A DNA stretch of 64,000 nt from VXYL01 sp963666465 (GTDB taxonomy: Bacteria; Pseudomonadota; Gammaproteobacteria; Pseudomonadales; Azotimanducaceae): contig OY762824.1 in assembly GCA_963666465.1 (NCBI GenBank), positions 5,332,001 through 5,396,000 of the forward strand. Reading direction: 5' to 3'. The translations under genes and the position numbers were made by a program. The notes under the pieces were generated by a model. It was not told the origin of the DNA. It made no database searches and saw only the letters and a list, made by a program, of their open reading frames with translations. How positions within the stretch are numbered: the stretch's first letter is position 1; every line of letters begins with the position of its first letter. Below, piece after piece: positions 59,773-64,000 of the stretch.

Positions 59773-62672
59773 TTGGGGATGCTCCGTTGAGGTGGGGGGA
59801 GAGCGGCGTGCCCGGCGGGCGAGACGCCCTCCCGCCAGAGAGGTTGCCCGCAGTCGGCCGGGCACGCCTCTCGCGCCAGCGCCAGACCGTGGCCAACGGG
59901 GACGGCCGGGGGCGGATTCGCGGCGTGTGTCGGCTGGGAACTGGTGAGTTCATAGACGGTCACGGCTTCGGCGGCATGGTTGGCGGCAGGGTCCCGTCGC
60001 CTGGCCGCGCTCACGGCGCTGTCGCGGGCATTGTCGTCGCTGCGGTACCTGGCGTGCAGTGCGCGGTGCATCTTGGCGGCGTCGGCGTCTCCGAGTCGCG
60101 CGTACACCTGCGCCAGGCCGTGGTGGGCCGCGACGTTTTCCGAGTCGATGGCGAGGGCGCGCTGGTGCCGCACTTCGGCTCGTCGCAGCCATTGCTGCTG
60201 GTCGCTGCCGGGGCGGGCCAGTTTCGCGCGCTCGAACAACGCCCTGCCGAGGGTGTTCTGCAGGCGATAGTCGAGCGAGAAGTCGAAGCCGCGCTCTCGC
60301 GCCTCGGCGAAGCGCGTGTCGGCGACGCCACGCAGCGTTGCGATGGCGGCGTCGAACTGACCGTTCTGCAGATCCACCAGGCCGCTGAACCACGCCACCG
60401 ACCACGGATATGCACCAGCGGCGGCAGCCTCGCGCAACGACCCTGCTGCTTCATCGAGACGACCCTCGCGCAGCAGCACACGGGCGACGTTGAGCGCGCC
60501 TTCGGGACGGCCGAGTTCGGTGACCGAGCGGAACGCAGATTCGGCTTGCCGCAGAGCGCCGCGGCCTGGCTTGGCCAACAGGCCAATGCCGTAGTCGTTC
60601 CAGCGCACCCACGTTGGTGTCTGGGGTGCTCCCTGATCGGCTCCTGTAGCGAGGCGAGGCCCCTGGCGCTCCCCCAGGCTGAAGGCTCCACCGTGCTCGA
60701 CGTTCCCATCGGCTATCGGGAACACGACCTCATCTGACGCGATGGTGACCACCGGCAGGTCGTTGCGAACGAATTCGTCGCCTTGGAAGGCAGCGAGATA
60801 CGTCGTGTCGAACTTGCGGTAATGCAGGCGCACGGTGATCACGACCGGTTCCGTGATGTCAGGCGGCAGCGTCAGCCGATAATGCACCACGTCGGCGCTG
60901 CCGGGGGGGATCTGGTGGTTGTAGAGCGGCGTGAATATGTCCTCGACGTTGCGGCGGTCGATGCGCGCGCCGTCTCGGTCCAAGACATGGGAATTGACGA
61001 AGTGACTCCAAGGATCCACCGCGCCGCGCCCATCGAGCGCGCCGCTGTGGCCGAGCCGGCGGTCGCCGCTCCTGGCCACCACTTCGAGCCACACCTCGTT
61101 GGAGTCGGCGGTGCCCTGGGTGAAGTGGTGGCCGAGGGTTAGGGTTCGCAGCACCGCATCGAGGACATAGGTGGCGCCAGGTCGCAGCACCGGCACTTGC
61201 GGGCGCAGAGGCGCAACGGCCGGCGCATCGATGCCTTCGCCTTCCCGAATCGCGAACAGGTCCACCCGCAGTGCGCCTTCAAGCATCTGTCGATGTGCCT
61301 CGATGACCTCGCCCGGCAGGTCGAGCAACGCCGCCAGCGCGGTGTTGGCGGCCGGGAAGCCGTGCCCGTGGACGGTAAGGCGACCGCTTCCGTCGTTGTC
61401 GCGGGCCGCGAAGTCGGCGGACTCGGCGAGCGGCATGTGGCAGCCGTTGCAGTTCGCCTGCGCCTGGTCTGGATAGTTGAAGCTCGTCACGCCGTGGCCG
61501 GACACGCCGCTCAGCAGGAACGAGTCGTAGTGGTTCTGGCCGCGCAGCCAGCGGTAATCGTTGAGTTCCTCGGGGATGTGAACCTTGTGGCAGGTGCCGC
61601 AGAACTCGGGGCTTCGGTGCATGGGCTTCAGGAACGTGCGCTTGTGGAAGTCCGGGTTGGCCTTGATGAGAACGCCGTTCAGCCACGCCAGCAGCGGCTG
61701 GCGACTGAACGCGAACGGATAGTGCTCCGGCACGGCGATGGTGTAGTCGGCGTTGCCCCTGAGCGGTTCGGCCACGCTCTCGATGGCGTGGCAGGCGATG
61801 CAGGTGATGCCGGCGGACGCGGAGGGGTCGTCTTCGTGGTCGAAGTCGGGATCGTCGAACCGGCCGCTGAAGAGCGGCGCCGGATCGTGGCAGCCGGCGC
61901 AGAACCGCGCCGCGTGAACGTTGCCGTCGCGCTCGAGCAGCACGGCGCGGGTGTTGAGCACGGAAAAGCGATAGGCCGGGTTGTTGAACGAGGCGAAGCG
62001 ATGGGCGCTGTGTTGCCATCCGGCGTGGGCGTCGGCGTGGCAGCCGGCGCAGTAGTCGTCTCGCATCAATGCTTCGGCAGGGATGTAGTGGCCATCGGCC
62101 GTGCGGGCGAGAGCGGGGTGGAAGCTCACGGCCTCGTCCGCCGGCGGATTGTCGGAGCCGCTGAGCCAGGCGCCGGCCACGCCGGCGGCGACGCCGAACG
62201 CCGCGATGCCGGCGCCCGCAGCCCAGCGGATGGGGCGTCCGGCGAGCCGATGCATCACGAACAGCCACGCCACCAGCACCGGCGTCAGGACGTGCAGCCA
62301 ATAGGCAAGGGAGCGCCCAAGCGGGTGCCGCACCTCGATCAGGGGCATCCCCCGCGTCAGCAGGAGCCCGGTCGCCAGAAGCACGATGGCGGTGCCGAGC
62401 AAGGCGAGTCCCAGCCGCACGGCGAGGCGGTTCGGATGCGGCCAGGCGCGGCGCAGATGCAGCAAGCCATACACCAGCACCGGCGCGATGATGGCGATGC
62501 CGAGCGCCAGGTGGCCGAGGAACATGAACTGGTAGAGCTGGTCTTCGAGCGCGCTGCCCTGCAGCCACTGCAGCAAGCTCACCGCGCCGAGATAGGCGGA
62601 GTTGACGGCCAGGAGGGCGAACAGGGCCAGCACGGCCAGCAGCAGTCGGCGCAGACGGGGGCCGACGACCAC
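59769..62672 (-). CDS. Membrane-anchored pentaheme cytochrome c with TPR region
   Basis: A 967-residue protein from GTG 62672. The N-terminus has about four to five transmembrane helices (residues 8-172). Five CxxCH heme motifs follow: CAGCH at 208 and 258, CIACH at 291, CGTCH at 358 and CNGCH at 408. The part from 430 to 690 is beta-rich. Residues 690-905 contain TPR-like repeats (EGALNVARVLLREGRLDEAA, NTLGRALFERAKLARP, AAHHGLAQVYARLGDADAAK). The last ~60 residues are Pro/Ala-rich and contain a 12-bp inverted repeat at 59805-59868, so they may be a later extension. The protein should carry electrons in the periplasm. Confidence 0.88.
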   Translation of the reverse strand: MVVGPRLRRLLLAVLALFALLAVNSAYLGAVSLLQWLQGSALEDQLYQFMFLGHLALGIAIIAPVLVYGLLHLRRAWPHPNRLAVRLGLALLGTAIVLLATGLLLTRGMPLIEVRHPLGRSLAYWLHVLTPVLVAWLFVMHRLAGRPIRWAAGAGIAAFGVAAGVAGAWLSGSDNPPADEAVSFHPALARTADGHYIPAEALMRDDYCAGCHADAHAGWQHSAHRFASFNNPAYRFSVLNTRAVLLERDGNVHAARFCAGCHDPAPLFSGRFDDPDFDHEDDPSASAGITCIACHAIESVAEPLRGNADYTIAVPEHYPFAFSRQPLLAWLNGVLIKANPDFHKRTFLKPMHRSPEFCGTCHKVHIPEELNDYRWLRGQNHYDSFLLSGVSGHGVTSFNYPDQAQANCNGCHMPLAESADFAARDNDGSGRLTVHGHGFPAANTALAALLDLPGEVIEAHRQMLEGALRVDLFAIREGEGIDAPAVAPLRPQVPVLRPGATYVLDAVLRTLTLGHHFTQGTADSNEVWLEVVARSGDRRLGHSGALDGRGAVDPWSHFVNSHVLDRDGARIDRRNVEDIFTPLYNHQIPPGSADVVHYRLTLPPDITEPVVITVRLHYRKFDTTYLAAFQGDEFVRNDLPVVTIASDEVVFPIADGNVEHGGAFSLGERQGPRLATGADQGAPQTPTWVRWNDYGIGLLAKPGRGALRQAESAFRSVTELGRPEGALNVARVLLREGRLDEAAGSLREAAAAGAYPWSVAWFSGLVDLQNGQFDAAIATLRGVADTRFAEARERGFDFSLDYRLQNTLGRALFERAKLARPGSDQQQWLRRAEVRHQRALAIDSENVAAHHGLAQVYARLGDADAAKMHRALHARYRSDDNARDSAVSAARRRDPAANHAAEAVTVYELTSSQPTHAANPPPAVPVGHGLALAREACPADCGQPLWREGVSPAGHAALPPPQRSIPK

Positions 62673-62723
62673 GGGTGCGGGTCGCCGCCGGGGCGGACTC
62701 GCCGATGGCGGTTGGGTCTCCGT

Positions 62724-64000
62724 TTACAGCCCCTCCTGGAAGCGCACGTTGTAGCGTGCGTGCAGGGAGTCGCGCCGGGCGATGCCGGTCTCGTCGAGGT
62801 CGCCTGGCACGGGCAGGGGCGCCACGGTGTCGCCGTGCTCGGTGTACAGGTCCATGTCCCGTGCCCAGCCGCGGAACTCCACCGCGAACCACCGCGTCGC
62901 GTTTGCCGGCGGCGGAAGCTCCGGGAATTCCACGTGCACTTCCTCGCCGCTGCCGAAGATGGCGAAGGCGCCGTCCGGCTCGCGCAGCAGTTCGGTGGCA
63001 TCGCCGAGGGCCGTGTAGTAGCCGCGCGCCAGCCTGGCGTCCCAATAGGTGGCGCGACGGCCATAGTCGTAGTGCGGCAGGCGCTGCTCGCCGGTGGTTC
63101 TGCGCGCGAATCCGCTGCGTGCCACCCGGGCTTGCGTCGGCGTCAGCGTGACCGGCGCGAGATCTGACAAGGCTTCTTCGCGCACCACTTGCAGCTTGTC
63201 CCAATAGATCTCCATGTTGGAGGTCAGGCGCAAGGATTTCGTTCCCTGGGGCAGCGCAGGCAGCGACAGCGCCATCTTGCGCGGCATTCCGGCGGGATAG
63301 CCGAACGCCGGAGCGACGACATGCCAAGAACCGTCGCCGTCTCGCGCCTCGAGCGTCGGCGGGTTGTAGCGAAGGCCGGCTTGCCAGGCGGCAAACACGG
63401 TTTGCGAATACGGGTACTCCATCCAGGCGTCCGCCACCAGCACGGCATTGCGGCGAGGAAGCGGGGCGTCGAACTCCAGCGTCAGGCGCTGTTCCTCCTT
63501 TAGCAGGCCGATGAAGCGGGGATCGCGTCGGGTTGGCGGTGCGCGCCGATCGGCGGCGGTGACCAATGCGGTGACATCGGTGCCGTCGGCGTCGGTTGCC
63601 TGGATGGGAACCCGGGCCTCGTCCAGCCGCCACGTGATCGGGCGGCTCGTGGCGGCCGGCGGGGCGGTGTCGAGGCGTTCGTCGAGGACGATGCCCCAAC
63701 CGGGGGGCAGGTCATAGACGTGCAGACGCGCCGCATCGATATAGGCCGTCTCCTCCATCGGTTCGCCGAGCTTGATCTCGTAGCGGCCGTTGCAACGAGT
63801 GCCATCCCCTGGAGCGCCGACGCACGTTTTCGCGTCGTCGGGCCGGCGCGGCGCCAGTTGCTCGGACGAGAGCAGGTAGCTCTCGAACGGACGCGCCGGC
63901 GCCGTCTCGCCCGGCGCCGAGAAGAGGCCAAGCGCGGCAACGCCGAGCATGTCGCTGACGAAGGCATGCTCGGTGCCGTTCCATGCGAACAGCACCGGGC
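62724..64000 (-). CDS. C-terminal region of a CRTAC1-type protein, 5' end beyond the window
   Basis: The frame is open to the window edge. LFAWNGTEHAFVSDMLGVAA, then RYEIKLGEPMEETAYIDAAR and LHVYDLPPGWGIVLDERLDT, is the pattern found in the C-terminal part of large CRTAC1/FG-GAP proteins with TPRs, behind their ASPIC domain. The rest (MALSLPALPQGTKSLRLTSN, EVHVEFPELPPPANATRWFA) is beta-rich and ends RARYNVRFQEGL-like. The gene is 51 bp upstream of the cytochrome gene on the same strand, so all three may be one transcript. Confidence 0.8.
   Translation of the reverse strand, partial: PVLFAWNGTEHAFVSDMLGVAALGLFSAPGETAPARPFESYLLSSEQLAPRRPDDAKTCVGAPGDGTRCNGRYEIKLGEPMEETAYIDAARLHVYDLPPGWGIVLDERLDTAPPAATSRPITWRLDEARVPIQATDADGTDVTALVTAADRRAPPTRRDPRFIGLLKEEQRLTLEFDAPLPRRNAVLVADAWMEYPYSQTVFAAWQAGLRYNPPTLEARDGDGSWHVVAPAFGYPAGMPRKMALSLPALPQGTKSLRLTSNMEIYWDKLQVVREEALSDLAPVTLTPTQARVARSGFARRTTGEQRLPHYDYGRRATYWDARLARGYYTALGDATELLREPDGAFAIFGSGEEVHVEFPELPPPANATRWFAVEFRGWARDMDLYTEHGDTVAPLPVPGDLDETGIARRDSLHARYNVRFQEGL

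Noticed and set aside
58060..59790. Plus-strand frame of about 576 codons opposite the ASPIC gene
   Set aside because: Antisense shadow. The minus strand has clear FG-GAP calcium loops and an ASPIC domain; the plus strand gives only Gly/Val/Glu-rich text.
61197..63167. Plus-strand frame of about 656 codons opposite the cytochrome and CRTAC1 genes
   Set aside because: The CxxCH motifs and TPRs are on the minus strand, and this frame spans two real genes and their gap.
1..64000. tRNA and rRNA genes
   Set aside because: I saw no cloverleaf with a T-arm GGTTCGANTCC-type core and a CCA-compatible end, and no rRNA-like conserved stretch. A covariance-model scan would be decisive.

Overview
This 64 kb window of GC-rich DNA looks like the chromosome of an uncultured gammaproteobacterium. 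The main evidence is the conserved order, on the minus strand, of an FmdB-type zinc-ribbon gene, aspS, yebC, ruvC, ruvA, ruvB, tolQ, tolR, tolA, tolB, pal, cpoB, queE and queC. A TonB-dependent receptor, lipoproteins and Tol-Pal show a Gram-negative envelope. Two acyl-CoA dehydrogenases, a CaiB-type CoA-transferase, an enoyl-CoA hydratase, an LLM oxidoreductase and a PhyH oxygenase suggest an aerobic heterotroph. The many insertion sequences, MITE-like elements and broken genes suggest a genome under relaxed selection, such as a host-associated one; that last point is inference.

Layout. 0-5 kb: a PhyH oxygenase end, then a glutaredoxin-DinB gene whose first redox cysteine codon is UGA (candidate selenoprotein), an enoyl-CoA hydratase, an OsmC protein, and a patch where genes are cut at copies of a repeat with the end sequence GACACACAAACATTTCGTCC. 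5-9 kb: a peptide-binding protein and IS1634-family copy 1. 9-11 kb: a D-aminoacylase-type amidohydrolase. 11-24.9 kb: the Tol-Pal, preQ0, RuvABC and AspS block, with a MITE-like element and an IS1182-like element wedged between tolQ and tolR. 25-34 kb: HU-like protein, ProS, a TlpA-like lipoprotein, a monooxygenase-fold protein, a CoA-transferase, SixA, an LLM oxidoreductase, a pair of acyl-CoA dehydrogenases and a GFA protein. 34.5-48.6 kb: an accessory zone with a broken SNF2 helicase, IS1634 copy 2 (inverted relative to copy 1), a broken zinc metalloprotease, IS630 elements, a 270-bp MITE, a decapitated molybdenum hydroxylase, a VapBC pair and a partly duplicated peptide-binding-protein locus. 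49-57.9 kb: TPR-sulfotransferase, a PotFGHI-like polyamine ABC transporter and a TonB receptor carrying a 12-base homopolymer. 58-64 kb: an ASPIC/UnbV (CRTAC1) protein, a pentaheme cytochrome with TPRs and the end of another CRTAC1-type protein.

How the genes relate. The aspS-to-queC block is built of overlapping ATGA or GTGA junctions and was probably once co-transcribed; the 2.2 kb of mobile DNA after tolQ may now separate the ruv-tolQ part from tolRAB-pal. The receptor, periplasmic binding protein, ATPase and two permeases at 51-57.9 kb could form one outer-to-inner-membrane import route. The three genes at 58-64 kb look like one operon for an exported redox or surface assembly. The most notable observation is the in-frame UGA at 728-730, placed exactly at the first position of a C-x-x-C motif.
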